64,000 nt of DNA from Veillonellales bacterium (GCA_039680175.1 JBDKTO010000011.1:33947-97946); one strand, 5' to 3'. Counted from the stretch's first letter, positions 34,697 to 43,679 are shown. Numbers and translations: made by a program. The notes: a model not told the origin generated them from the letters alone.

Positions 34697-34996
34697 TTAC
34701 TGCTTCGCTGTTCCGGAACAAGACTTATCCGCTTCAGATTCAGCAAAGAATAACCGTAAGCGACTTTCTTCTGTCGTGTCTGGCCGCATTAATTCCGACT
34801 CAATAAACATTCTCATCATTTCCAGCTGTATCGAACGTTGATTTTCTGAAAAATTTGCCTTTATTAATCTTTGCAGACTAACCTCACCTACATAAGGCAG
34901 TATCTCTTCAATAAAATATTTCTTTGCTGCCGCAATGTTTATCCCAGATTGCTTATCCACCGTAAACTTAGAAAAATCGATCAAGTTGTCGGCCAA
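34697..34996 (-). CDS. hypothetical protein, 99 residues
   Basis: This soluble, helix-rich protein (DNLIDFSKFTVDKQSGINIAAAKKYFIEEILPYVGEVSLQRLIKANFSENQRS) starts at TTG (34994-34996), with GGGAGAGTGAT upstream. Its C-terminus is charged. It is probably in one unit with the LLADLP-type small gene downstream. I do not recognise its family. Confidence 0.65.
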   Translation of the reverse strand: MADNLIDFSKFTVDKQSGINIAAAKKYFIEEILPYVGEVSLQRLIKANFSENQRSIQLEMMRMFIESELMRPDTTEESRLRLFFAESEADKSCSGTAKQ

Positions 34997-35221
34997 ATCT
35001 TATCACTCTCCCTTTTGTACTTTCTCCCTGCAAGACGCAGTACCGAACTGGATATAATAACCTTCATTACTACTATACACATATTTCATTGTAAAATGGT
35101 TTGAAACGTTGTCCAAACCATAAACTTAGCTGCTTTTTGCCATAAATCAAATTTTTTTCCGAATATTATGACCGATAATATAAAAAGAATAAGTGAGAGA
35201 TCAGAATTTGGAGGTAAATGT

Positions 35222-35950
35222 ATGAGTATATCGTCTGTAAGTAATAGCTGGGCCGCTATTTTAAACCAGTATTCTCCCTATCAAACTACAAATAACAATA
35301 CTACTAACAATGATACAACCACAAACAAACTAGACGGAGCAGCCGGCATTAGTTCTGACGGCGATACGTTCCAAATGTCCGGAGCATTGCCCCCGGCGCC
35401 GCCAGCGTATAACAGCAGCGGCGCTGACAACAGTTCCGATAGTTCTTATAGTTCTGCTTCGACTCAGCTGTCGACAGCGGAAATGTTCAGCAAGCTGGAC
35501 ACTGATGGCGACGGCGCGGTGAGCGAGTCGGAATTTGCGGCGGCACGTCCCAGTGATGTTACCGAGGAAATGGCCCAAAATCTCTACAGCAGCTTTGATA
35601 CGGACAGCTCTGGATCGTTGACGGAATCCGAGTATGAAACGGCCATGAATAATGCGCCTTCCCTATCCGCCACTGACAGCAGCTCTGATTCAAGCAGCAC
35701 CACGGATGCCTCCCAACTGGCGGCGGCAATGATGCTGCCACCGCCGCCCGCAAATAACAGCGATACCACGACTGACAGCAGCTCCGATAGTTTCAGCAGC
35801 CTGGATTCCGACATCGTAAGTTTTTTAAATAAAATAGAAGAAGGCACGGCTGCCGATTCCGATATACAAACCATGCAAAGCGAGCTGAAACAATACAGCA
35901 GCACGAATAGTTATAGTTCTTCCGTTGAATCAAATGGTACAAAAGGTTAA
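35222..35950 (+). CDS. EF-hand protein with Ser/Thr/Asn-rich regions
   Basis: This 242-residue protein has two adjacent EF-hand calcium loops. The first is canonical (DTDGDGAVSESEF). The second is DTDSSGSLTESEY, which keeps the D1, D3, S5 and E12 positions. Long Ser/Thr/Asn/Asp-rich segments flank them on both sides, with Pro runs (LPPAPPAY, LPPPPANNS). No signal peptide is seen. The ATG at 35222 has TTTGGAGG upstream. Similar proteins occur in diderm bacteria and may act as calcium-responsive secreted or regulatory proteins. That is inference. The gene is monocistronic with a terminator. Confidence 0.8.
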   Translation: MSISSVSNSWAAILNQYSPYQTTNNNTTNNDTTTNKLDGAAGISSDGDTFQMSGALPPAPPAYNSSGADNSSDSSYSSASTQLSTAEMFSKLDTDGDGAVSESEFAAARPSDVTEEMAQNLYSSFDTDSSGSLTESEYETAMNNAPSLSATDSSSDSSSTTDASQLAAAMMLPPPPANNSDTTTDSSSDSFSSLDSDIVSFLNKIEEGTAADSDIQTMQSELKQYSSTNSYSSSVESNGTKG

Positions 35951-35990
35951 TAAATAGGATGAACTCTCACTTATTACTTCCCTCTGTCAT

Positions 35991-36031
35991 AAGAAAATGC
36001 GGGCAGACTATAAATGGTCTACCCGCTTTTC
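35991..36031. terminator. bidirectional terminator
   Basis: AAGAAAATGCGGGCAGAC pairs with GTCTACCCGCTTTTCTT around TATAAATG. It lies between the EF-hand gene and the convergent response-regulator gene. Confidence 0.75.
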
Positions 36032-36147
36032 TTCTCTTAAACTTGATTATGGAATTTAGACAAATATCCTGATAAAAGCTGTCCGGAATGCACAAACAGC
36101 TTTCCCGGTTATGTACCGCAAAGTCATAAAGGAATTCCCGGACACAC

Positions 36148-36834
36148 TTATAGTGAATTAAAGCGATAGCCTGTTCCCCACAACGTTTCAATGAACTCCG
36201 GATTCGAAGCATCCTTTTCGATTTTTTTACGGATTTTTTGAATATGCACAGCTACAGTGGCTGTATCTCCATAGCAGTCATCGCCCCAGATTCTAGCAAA
36301 AATATGCTCTTTACTAAAAACGATATCGGGATTGGCCGCCAGAAAAGCTAAGAGATCGTATTCCTTTGCTGTCATTTGGATCTCTTTGCCGTTAACAAAT
36401 ACTTTGTGGGCTGCCGTATTGATCTCAAGGCCCTTATGCTGAATTACGTCAAAAGCAGCCGCTCCTTTCAGCCGTTCATATCTTTTAAGATGAGCCTTAA
36501 CCCTGGCTGCCAGCTCAGCCGGGCTGAACGGTTTCGTCAAATAGTCATCCGCACCGAAATCCAGCCCCCTGATTTTATCAATATCTTCCATCTTGGCCGA
36601 TACGACAATAACCGGTATTTCCTGCTTTTTTCGAATCTCCTTGATGATTTCATAGCCGTCTTTATGCGGCAGCATCAAATCGACAACAACAACGTCATAC
36701 ATACCCGAAACCGCTTTTTCCAGACCCAGCAGCCCGTCTTGAATGATTTCCGTCCGATAGCCGTTCAGCTGCAGATAATCCCGTTCCAGTTCGGCGATAT
36801 CCAAATCGTCTTCAATAATCAAAATGTTTTTCAT
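36148..36834 (-). CDS. OmpR/PhoB-type response regulator
   Basis: This 228-residue protein has an N-terminal receiver (acidic IEDDLD, phospho-Asp in VVVDLMLPHKDGY, Lys in YLTKPFSPAEL) and a C-terminal winged-helix DNA-binding domain (AKEYDLLAFLAANPDIVFSKEHIF...TVAVHIQKIRKKIE). The start at 36834 overlaps the stop of the kinase gene (ATGA). A longer frame to 36888 lies inside that gene. It is the output half of the two-component system with the downstream-listed kinase. Target genes are unknown. Confidence 0.93.
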   Translation of the reverse strand: MKNILIIEDDLDIAELERDYLQLNGYRTEIIQDGLLGLEKAVSGMYDVVVVDLMLPHKDGYEIIKEIRKKQEIPVIVVSAKMEDIDKIRGLDFGADDYLTKPFSPAELAARVKAHLKRYERLKGAAAFDVIQHKGLEINTAAHKVFVNGKEIQMTAKEYDLLAFLAANPDIVFSKEHIFARIWGDDCYGDTATVAVHIQKIRKKIEKDASNPEFIETLWGTGYRFNSL

Positions 36835-38009
36835 TCGCAAACTTCCCCTTCCCTGCCCTGCCAAATCGGAAGCATGATGGTGAAACAACTTCCTTCGCCT
36901 TCTACGCTGGAAACGGTAATTTTTCCCCCGTGAGCTTCTATCAGTTCCCTGGCGATTGCCAGTCCCAATCCCGTCCCCGAAAAATTCTTGGGACGTTCGC
37001 TGTCAATACGGTAAAACCGGTCAAAAATAAAAGGAATCTTATCTTCCGGAATACCGGGGCCGTTGTCTTGAAGCGCAATGCAGACAAAACCGTTCTGCTG
37101 ATACATATAAACCAATATGGATAAGTCAGCTTCCGGCCCATGCTGGACGGCGTTGCTCATAATATTATGAACAGCCTGGTGAAACCGTTTCCCATCCAGA
37201 TTGACCCGGACATCCTGTTCCAACTGCGGCTGATATTGAAACTGGATATTTCGTTCGGCAAAGTCAAACTTATATTCCTCCATCAGGTCATCCATAAATG
37301 CCTTGATCGGCACAACCTGATATTGAAACTTCAACTTCTGCATATCTAATTTTGAAAATAAGAAAAGATCATCAATGAGTTTATTCACATAAACCGCATT
37401 ATGATGAATCGTCTGCAGATACTTGCTTTTTCTCTCCACAGGAGTAACCGCATCCTCCAAAAGGGCTTCAATATAACCTTGGATGGCAGTTATCGGCGTT
37501 TTTAAATCGTGGGAAATATTTGCAATCAGGGCCTTGCGATTTCCCTCATACTCCCCCTGAATCCGTTCGCTTTCAGCCAATTTTGCCGTCATTTCATTGA
37601 AAGCATCAATCAATAGTCCAAGATCATTCGGTTTGTCATACTCTACCTTAACTTTATAGTTCCCCTGGGCAACTTCACCCAGCCCTTGTTTTAAGTTTAT
37701 CATCGGCTTGAATATTCTTTTCTCCAAACGCAGCAAAACAAAGAACTGCAAAATTTCTTTTGCCACAATTAACACTGCAAAAAAAACAGCAGCTTCCTTC
37801 ATTCCCACCCATGTAAACAATAGATAAAGGATCAGGAGGGTAAACAATATACCGCCGGGACGAAGATAGCGAAAATATTTATAGTGTCGTAAAAACTCCC
37901 CGTGGTGATGTCTATGATGATGCATTTGCCGGAAAATATCAGAAAGCTCCTCACGGTTTTGTTGATCCGGATACCGCTCTGTTTGCTGCCGGTCCTTATG
38001 TTGAAACAT
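36831..38009 (-). CDS. membrane sensor histidine kinase
   Basis: This 392-residue kinase has two transmembrane helices (about 45-85, with almost no loop between, so there is no real periplasmic sensor), then HAMP (about 95-150). The HisKA phospho-acceptor is in ANISHDLKTPITAIQGY and the HATPase has N, G1 and G2 boxes (HNIMSNAVQHG, DNGPGIPEDKIPF, GTGLGLAIA). Its N-terminus is His/Gln-rich (RQMHHHRHHHGEF). The ATG at 38009 is preferred over the GTG inside its own ribosome site. The His-rich tail and lack of an outer loop suggest sensing in or near the membrane. Confidence 0.9.
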   Translation of the reverse strand: MFQHKDRQQTERYPDQQNREELSDIFRQMHHHRHHHGEFLRHYKYFRYLRPGGILFTLLILYLLFTWVGMKEAAVFFAVLIVAKEILQFFVLLRLEKRIFKPMINLKQGLGEVAQGNYKVKVEYDKPNDLGLLIDAFNEMTAKLAESERIQGEYEGNRKALIANISHDLKTPITAIQGYIEALLEDAVTPVERKSKYLQTIHHNAVYVNKLIDDLFLFSKLDMQKLKFQYQVVPIKAFMDDLMEEYKFDFAERNIQFQYQPQLEQDVRVNLDGKRFHQAVHNIMSNAVQHGPEADLSILVYMYQQNGFVCIALQDNGPGIPEDKIPFIFDRFYRIDSERPKNFSGTGLGLAIARELIEAHGGKITVSSVEGEGSCFTIMLPIWQGREGEVCE

Positions 38010-38113
38010 TTCTATCACCTTCTACTCTTCCGCAACCTTTTCTCACCATTATATTGTATAAGAAGCAAAGGCGCAAAACAATCCATTGCGCCCTTGCTTC
38101 GGTAAATCTCAGT

Positions 38114-38314
38114 TCAAAACTGCAGCCGCACGCGATAGGAAACCGCATTTCGCTTACAGATTTTTTTACAGGAACCACAGCGTATGCATTTATGAGCTTG
38201 AATTTGCATCGTATTTGTTGCCAACAGCTTAATTGCTTTTGCCGGACAGATAGCCAGACACCGGCCGCAGCCGGCGCAGCGGTTGGGATCAATATAATAT
38301 TGTTTAAGCGTCAT
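38114..38314 (-). CDS. 2x[4Fe-4S] ferredoxin
   Basis: This 66-residue protein has two cluster motifs, CAGCGRCLAICPAKAI and CIRCGSCKKICKRNAV, the second with Lys in place of the usual Pro after the fourth Cys. It is a cytoplasmic electron carrier. It starts 15 bases after the His-rich protein gene, so the two are probably co-transcribed. Confidence 0.9.
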   Translation of the reverse strand: MTLKQYYIDPNRCAGCGRCLAICPAKAIKLLATNTMQIQAHKCIRCGSCKKICKRNAVSYRVRLQF

Positions 38315-38329
38315 GCTGTTTCACCTCGT

Positions 38330-38980
38330 TTACCACGCAAAATGCAAGTCAGCCTTTGCCTTTAGCAGATGCTGCTTCCCTTGCTCATCGATTTGTATTC
38401 CGTCAACGTTGAGCGCGACAGTTTCAATCTCGTAATTTTCATTAATGAACAAACTCGCCCTCAAATCAAGTTTATCGGCAAAAAGAAATTCGCCCATAAA
38501 GCTGTGCCCATGATGGCGGCACTCGCCTGCCCGGAGCATTTTCTCGTGAAACAGCTGTTTCATATCTTCAGGTAAATCCATGGCATGGAGTGATATCACA
38601 ATCGTTTTATCCTCCCGTTCTTCGACCTGCATGGCATTTAAAACACTCAATGCAACGACAGCCTTGGAAAGCCTTCCTTTTAGTCCTGCATGACTGCCAT
38701 AAAGATGATGGCTGTGTCCCCTAAATTCATGCTGTTTTGCTGCAAAAAACCGCATAAAAACTCCGGCATTGCTTTCACGTTTTACCCTCTTGCCCTCATA
38801 ATCCACTTCTGCCTTCGCTTTTGCTTTTATCCGCCCGGTTAACAAATTTTTTTCGAAATCATTCTGCATAGAAAAAATATTGATCCGATCTTTGTCGACC
38901 TCAGCCTTTATCATCCCGTTGACAGTCTCTTTACCGTGCATTGTCTTTACTACATCATACATAAGTTGAATTTTATTCAT
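38330..38980 (-). CDS. His-rich hypothetical protein next to ferredoxin
   Basis: This 216-residue soluble protein, whose family I do not recognise, has two His clusters: HEFRGHSHHLYGSHAG (about 83-98) and CRHHGHSF (about 154-161). The surrounding beta-strand-rich sequence alternates charged and hydrophobic residues (KAKAKAEVDYEGKRVKRE). The clusters may bind metal. It precedes the ferredoxin gene in one unit. An AGGGGG-type ribosome site precedes the ATG. Confidence 0.7.
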   Translation of the reverse strand: MNKIQLMYDVVKTMHGKETVNGMIKAEVDKDRINIFSMQNDFEKNLLTGRIKAKAKAEVDYEGKRVKRESNAGVFMRFFAAKQHEFRGHSHHLYGSHAGLKGRLSKAVVALSVLNAMQVEEREDKTIVISLHAMDLPEDMKQLFHEKMLRAGECRHHGHSFMGEFLFADKLDLRASLFINENYEIETVALNVDGIQIDEQGKQHLLKAKADLHFAW

Positions 38981-39237
38981 AAAAAATAACCCCCTTAATT
39001 TGTAATGAGGTTATTATAAAAAGAATTTTTAAATTGGCTTTAAAGTATTCATAAAAACTTTATAAAATAATTAAAATCTTTGTAACCCTTAGTATAAATA
39101 GTTTTTAATGTATTGGTAAACTATAAAATAACAGCCTAGTCATCATCGCCGAAGCAATACCTTATTGACGAAAAGCTACGCAAGGCAAAAGCCCGCTCCC
39201 CGCTTTTGGGCTATTCGCCGGCAGGAGTGAGAAAACC

Positions 39238-40059
39238 ATGCAGGTAGAATTTAAAGCTGTCGTTTTAGCAAATGAACTCCATCTTACCAATATCGCCCAG
39301 CATTTTGGCATTGCCAAAAAGTTTAAGTGGGAAGAATCGCTGCAGCTGCGGGATAATGCCTTGCAGGGCATAGTACATAATCCGGAAGGCAAGTGGATCT
39401 CAATCTTCCATTTTGGCAGTATTGTGTTTGTAAATTTTCAACACCATGAAATCATGGATGTGGTGAACTATTTACAAAAAATTGAACCGGATATGGATAG
39501 CAAAGCTCCTTTTCGCTATGCAGACGACTACAAGCTGGAAATTGACCCCACCGTGCCGCCTGCCATTAACAATGACTTTATGGTGACGGCTCAGGCTGCT
39601 GTTTATCATCTGGAAATCGTGTCCACAGTTTTAGCAAAGTCGGTAGCACTGGATAAAATCGAATTTGATATTAGCATTCTGCTGGATAAAATCGAAGATG
39701 TTGTAACCCACCTTTATCAAGGAGATCTGTCTGTCTCAGATGAAAAATTAGCGCAAATGTCTGCCAGTATTCTGGGTTTCAAGTTGAACACGCTCTCCTA
39801 TGTTATGTTGTTGGATAAACCTGCTATCACCTGGGTCAACGAAGAAGCAGGTATCTTATTCAATGAATTGAGCACCCTCTTTGAACTGGATGAACGATAC
39901 GGCAATATCCGCCATAAGACAGATGCTTTGATGGATATTACCGAGGTATTTACCGGCTTGGCTCATGCCAAGCGCGGCAATCGTTTGGAATGGGCAGTCA
40001 TTATTTTGATCGCAATCGAAATTTGCTTGTCCCTCATTGATTTGTTTCTGAAATTTTAA
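39238..40059 (+). CDS. RMD1/YagE (DUF155) family protein
   Basis: This 273-residue protein has the DUF155 pattern: an N-terminal IFHFGSIVFVNFQHHEI segment, a central helical region, and a C-terminal coiled stretch with one transmembrane helix (LEWAVIILIAIEICLSLIDLF). Eukaryotic relatives are mitochondrial RMD1/RMND1. The bacterial role is not known. GCAGGAG lies 9 bases before the ATG. The leader 39162-39237 can fold into AGCCC/GGGCT and CAAAAGC/GCTTTTG hairpins, but I could not match it to a known riboswitch. Confidence 0.8.
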   Translation: MQVEFKAVVLANELHLTNIAQHFGIAKKFKWEESLQLRDNALQGIVHNPEGKWISIFHFGSIVFVNFQHHEIMDVVNYLQKIEPDMDSKAPFRYADDYKLEIDPTVPPAINNDFMVTAQAAVYHLEIVSTVLAKSVALDKIEFDISILLDKIEDVVTHLYQGDLSVSDEKLAQMSASILGFKLNTLSYVMLLDKPAITWVNEEAGILFNELSTLFELDERYGNIRHKTDALMDITEVFTGLAHAKRGNRLEWAVIILIAIEICLSLIDLFLKF

Positions 40060-40408
40060 TTTCACATAATAACTTATCACTGAATATATTATGATTGGGT
40101 AGCAAATTGCTTACCCTTCCTCCTTTTAGGTCCAGCCGGATTAGCTATCGGCTGGGCTTCTAAACATCACAATCGCTACCTATGGCCGGCTGGTTAGTCT
40201 CGTCACGGCTATATCTTTTCACCAAAATCAAACTGCATTTATCAAATTCTGGCAATGCTAGCCACCCGGTTACAACCTCGCCGGCGTCTTAGAAAATCCC
40301 CGGCACAAGCGAAAGAAATATGAGCATTAATATCCCGCCGGCAGGATTATTCGTCTGGCCCTGGTATTTTATAGTTAGCAGTTTTTTATCACTGCAGCAA
40401 GGAGGACG
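40060..40408. other. 349-base gap, possible decayed coding sequence
   Basis: No intact gene is visible. One plus-strand frame near 40115-40195 reads LPFLLLGPAGLAIGWASKHHNRYLWPAG-stop, which looks like a membrane-protein tail and may be a relic. No clear promoter, terminator or riboswitch was recognised here. Confidence 0.3.
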
Positions 40409-41278
40409 ATGATGAATTTTGATTATTACAAATATCACGGCTTAGGCAACGACTATATTGTTATCGACCCACACCAAAATAACATTGAGCTTGATACTCA
40501 CGCCGTTAAACTTATATGCCATCGTAATTTTGGCGTGGGCTCCGATGGTATCTTGTATGGGCCAAGCATCGAAGGCAACAATATACATTTACGCATCTTT
40601 AATCCCGATGGCAGCGAAGCTGAAAAAAGCGGGAACGGAATACGAATATTCTCACGCTATTTATTCGATGCAGGCTATCTTAAATCCGCTCACTTTTATT
40701 TGGAAACTCTTGGCGGCAGGGTCTATGTCGAATTATTAGACTCCTCCGCCAGCAATATCCGTGTGGACATGGGCAAAGTAACTTTCCATAGTACTGAAAT
40801 TCCCGTTGCCGGCAACCCGCGCGATGTTGTAAACGAACCATTCCGGCTCAATGATGAAGTATATAACATCACCTGCGTGTCAATAGGAAACCCTCATTGT
40901 GTGGTCCCTTTACATAACATCTCTAAAAAATTAGCAGAAGAGATTGGGCCTATTATAGAAAATCATATACACTTCCCTAACCGGATCAACGTACAGCTGT
41001 TAAAGGTGATTGATCGTAACAACATACAAATTGAGATATGGGAACGAGGAGCCGGCTATACGTTAGCTTCGGGCAGCAGCAGTTGTGCGGCAGCCAGCGC
41101 TGCCTATAAACTGGGTCTTGTCTCAAACAACGTTAGTGTACATATGCCCGGGGGAATGCTGCAAGTACAAATTGACGCTGATAGCCGAGTGCATATGACG
41201 GGGCCGGTCAGCGGCATTTGTAAAGGCTTCTTCTCAGATGACCTGCGGAATCAATTAAATAAATCACAGCATAAATAA
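40409..41278 (+). CDS. DapF-fold protein with both catalytic cysteines replaced by serine
   Basis: This 289-residue protein aligns along its length with diaminopimelate epimerase (YHGLGNDYIVID, NFGVGSDGI, FNPDGSEAEKSGNGIR, VSIGNPHCVV, WERGAGYTLASGSSSCAAA). In true DapF the two acid-base residues are the Cys before GNG and the Cys in the ACGSG-type loop. Here they read SGNG and ASGSS, so both are Ser. It is therefore unlikely to be the normal lysine-pathway enzyme. It may act on another amino acid or as another type of isomerase. AAGGAGG precedes the ATG. It stands alone with its own terminator. Confidence 0.85.
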   Translation: MMNFDYYKYHGLGNDYIVIDPHQNNIELDTHAVKLICHRNFGVGSDGILYGPSIEGNNIHLRIFNPDGSEAEKSGNGIRIFSRYLFDAGYLKSAHFYLETLGGRVYVELLDSSASNIRVDMGKVTFHSTEIPVAGNPRDVVNEPFRLNDEVYNITCVSIGNPHCVVPLHNISKKLAEEIGPIIENHIHFPNRINVQLLKVIDRNNIQIEIWERGAGYTLASGSSSCAAASAAYKLGLVSNNVSVHMPGGMLQVQIDADSRVHMTGPVSGICKGFFSDDLRNQLNKSQHK

Positions 41279-41310
41279 CCCTAAAAGTACAGCGTCTATA
41301 ACACAATGAA

Positions 41311-41342
41311 GAGTCGGCAAGAACATCCGTTTTTGCCGACTC
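41311..41342 (+). terminator. terminator after the DapF-like gene
   Basis: GAGTCGGCAA pairs with TTGCCGACTC, followed by ATTTTTATTTT, 33 bases after the stop. Confidence 0.85.
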
Positions 41343-41455
41343 ATTTTTATTTTCCCCGAATCAAGGTTCTCCCCTTGCAATCAAATTGCAGCACAAACTT
41401 TATCCAATGTAATTTCAGCAGTATTGCCCTTCAACGGTGCGTATTACTAATTACT

Positions 41456-43426
41456 CTAAACTTTAAACTGCTGCATCGCATTTTTAAGCTTCTCCGCCAA
41501 ATTTGTTAATGCCTCACCGGAAGCGGCAATCTCCTCCATTGATGCGGCTTGTTCCTCTGTAACCGTTGAAACCTGCTCTGCCTGGTCTGCTATCTCCCGG
41601 CTAATGGCATCGACATCTTGCGATGCAGTCAGTACCTGCGTACTGTGACTGTTTAATCCGTTCAATTCATTTGCCATGGATTTTGCAATTTCAGCAGTTT
41701 CATGTATCTGCATTTCAATAGCTTGAAATGCACGGCCAGCTTTATCAACAGTCTCTGTACCTTTCCGGGTTTCATCCATACTAACCGTCATCGCCGCTAC
41801 AGCGCTTTCCATTTTTCCTTGAATATCCGTAATCCGTTCCGAAATTTGTTTGGCAGCTTGCTGAGACTGCTCGGCCAGCTGTCGTACATTATCCGCCACC
41901 ACAGCAAAACCGCGCCCTTGTTCACCGGCGCGCGCCGATTCAATTGCAGCATTAAGTGCCAGTAGATTGGTTTGTCCGGCAATTCCCGCAATCGTTTCAA
42001 CAATCGAACCGATTTCCTGCGATTTCCTGCCCAGTTCTTCAATGACCTTTGCTAAATCGTCTACCCGCTGCCTGATTTTTTCCATTTGTCCCATTGCCTT
42101 TTGCACATCTGCATTTCCCGTAACAGCAGACTGAACCACTCTTTCGGTTAATTCTGCTGCCATATTGGCATTGTGCGAACCATTTTCCACGCTCGACGCT
42201 ATCTTTTCGATTAAAGCAAGAATATGCTCAATATCTTTTTTCTGCTGCCGCGCCCCCTGGTTCGTTTTCATTATGGAACTGGCAACTTGATTAGCCGCTT
42301 GTGCCGATTCTTCCGTACTGGCACTCAGCTGTTCTGACGAAGCTGCCACTTGATCCGCAGCTTCAGAAACCTGTGACATCAATGATCGCAGACCGGCTAG
42401 CATCTTTTCAAAACTGCTTGCAAGTCTCCCGATCTCATCCTGAGAATGGATGGATAATGTCAGTTGAGTAAGATCGCCGCCGGCAATCTTTTCCGCCTCT
42501 TGCATCAAAACGCCGATTGGGTGTAATGTTCTCAGCAAAAATCGCCAACTGATCAGGCCGATGATCAACAGACTGACAGCAAGCGCAGCAATCATCCAGA
42601 ACAGACTGCTATAAAATCCGTTCTTAAATTCTTCTGTAGGAAGAGAAACAATCGCTTCCCAGCCTGTATCACGAATTGGAATGGCTAATGCAACCGATTC
42701 CCTGTCAGATACATCTGTATACGACAGCAGGTGTCCCGGTTGATCGGCAAAACGCTGCAGCAGAGCAACTGGAATTTTTTTCTGCGTTTTAGTTAATTCT
42801 TTATTGGAGTGTGCAATGATTGTGCCGTCATCCGTAACAATAGCCGCCACTCCTGTTGATCCCACTTTCACCTGTCCCAGAAAATTCTGCAGCGTGTCTA
42901 AATTTACAGCTTGCAAAACCATTCCTGCCATCGAACCGTTTTCCCGCTTGACCGGCTGGGTAATTATAATCGAAGGTATCCCTGTGGCCCGGCTTATGAT
43001 CGCATTGCTGACATGGGATTTTTGATCCTTCATGCTGTCCCGGAAAAATTTCCGGTCAGATAAATCATCGCCGATTGCCTTGTCATTGTATGGGGCGATG
43101 GCTGTTCTTTTCCCTGCCGAATCAATAAAATTGAGCCGGTCAACTCCCCATGCTGTACCAAAATAAGAATCAATCTTAGACTGTATGCGGGACAAATCTC
43201 CGGACTGTAAATCACTGTCCGCCCCATACGTCTTCCCGCTTTTTTCAAAAGACGCAAGCAGATCGCCAACCTGTCCGGCAAGCTGCAGAGTCTGATTATT
43301 CATTGTCAATTCCGTACTATGCAAAGTCTGTTGATATAATACGAAAATTCCGGCACCGCCAATAATAATTCCTGAAAAAACGAGCGATACAATGAGCAAA
43401 ACAACAATTTTAGTTTTAATTGACAT
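41456..43426 (-). CDS. methyl-accepting chemotaxis protein with dCache-type sensor
   Basis: This 656-residue receptor has an N-terminal transmembrane helix, a large extracytoplasmic Cache-like domain (about 35-275, with DRKFFRDSMKDQKSHVSNAIISRATGIPSIIITQPV), a second membrane helix (about 280-300), HAMP (about 300-355) and a signalling domain. The hairpin tip is present (IAGIAGQTNLLALNAAIESARAGEQGRGFAVVADNVRQLAEQS). The start at 43426 is preferred over the upstream in-frame ATG, because GGGGGA precedes it. Expression is probably controlled by the c-di-GMP riboswitch in its leader. Confidence 0.93.
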   Translation of the reverse strand: MSIKTKIVVLLIVSLVFSGIIIGGAGIFVLYQQTLHSTELTMNNQTLQLAGQVGDLLASFEKSGKTYGADSDLQSGDLSRIQSKIDSYFGTAWGVDRLNFIDSAGKRTAIAPYNDKAIGDDLSDRKFFRDSMKDQKSHVSNAIISRATGIPSIIITQPVKRENGSMAGMVLQAVNLDTLQNFLGQVKVGSTGVAAIVTDDGTIIAHSNKELTKTQKKIPVALLQRFADQPGHLLSYTDVSDRESVALAIPIRDTGWEAIVSLPTEEFKNGFYSSLFWMIAALAVSLLIIGLISWRFLLRTLHPIGVLMQEAEKIAGGDLTQLTLSIHSQDEIGRLASSFEKMLAGLRSLMSQVSEAADQVAASSEQLSASTEESAQAANQVASSIMKTNQGARQQKKDIEHILALIEKIASSVENGSHNANMAAELTERVVQSAVTGNADVQKAMGQMEKIRQRVDDLAKVIEELGRKSQEIGSIVETIAGIAGQTNLLALNAAIESARAGEQGRGFAVVADNVRQLAEQSQQAAKQISERITDIQGKMESAVAAMTVSMDETRKGTETVDKAGRAFQAIEMQIHETAEIAKSMANELNGLNSHSTQVLTASQDVDAISREIADQAEQVSTVTEEQAASMEEIAASGEALTNLAEKLKNAMQQFKV

Positions 43427-43450
43427 ATGATTCCCCCGCATAAAAATTTT

Positions 43451-43508
43451 AAAAAAATGACCGCCCTATTGCACCACAAAATATTTTGTGAAAGCAACCA
43501 GGCAGTCA
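43451..43508 (-). terminator. switchable terminator downstream of the c-di-GMP aptamer
   Basis: On the minus strand TGACTGCC (43501-43508) can pair with AGGGCGGTCA (43458-43467), followed by seven T. An inner CACAAAA/TTTTGTG hairpin sits in the loop. The first strand is also the 3' closing strand of the aptamer, so ligand binding and termination should exclude each other. Confidence 0.7.
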
Positions 43509-43571
43509 TAGATTCCCATCCTTAGACCCACGGCTTTGCGTCCCTGCCTTTCAGCAAGTATGCTAAATTAT
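43489..43571 (-). ncRNA. class I cyclic di-GMP riboswitch (GEMM)
   Basis: The minus strand reads GCTGAAAGGCAGGGACGCAA, then AGCCGTGGGTCTAAGG and later CTATGACTGCCTGGTTGC. The GAAA tetraloop, the GGGACGCAAAGCC core, the GGGTCTAAGG strand and the 3' CTATGA..GCC.GGTTGC segment match the GEMM-I consensus. It sits in the leader of the chemoreceptor gene, so c-di-GMP should control chemoreceptor expression. Exact ends are approximate. Confidence 0.9.
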
Positions 43572-43679
43572 AAAATATGACAATAACTTGGCTTTTCCTT
43601 CTTAAAATAATAAAAATTTACAAAACTTTAATGTAGCGGCTGAAATCGTGAAGCATGTTTTACGTCCCCGCGCTTCCAG

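Noticed and set aside
40409..41278. Calling this gene dapF of lysine synthesis
   Set aside because: Both catalytic Cys positions are Ser, and no lysine pathway gene is adjacent.
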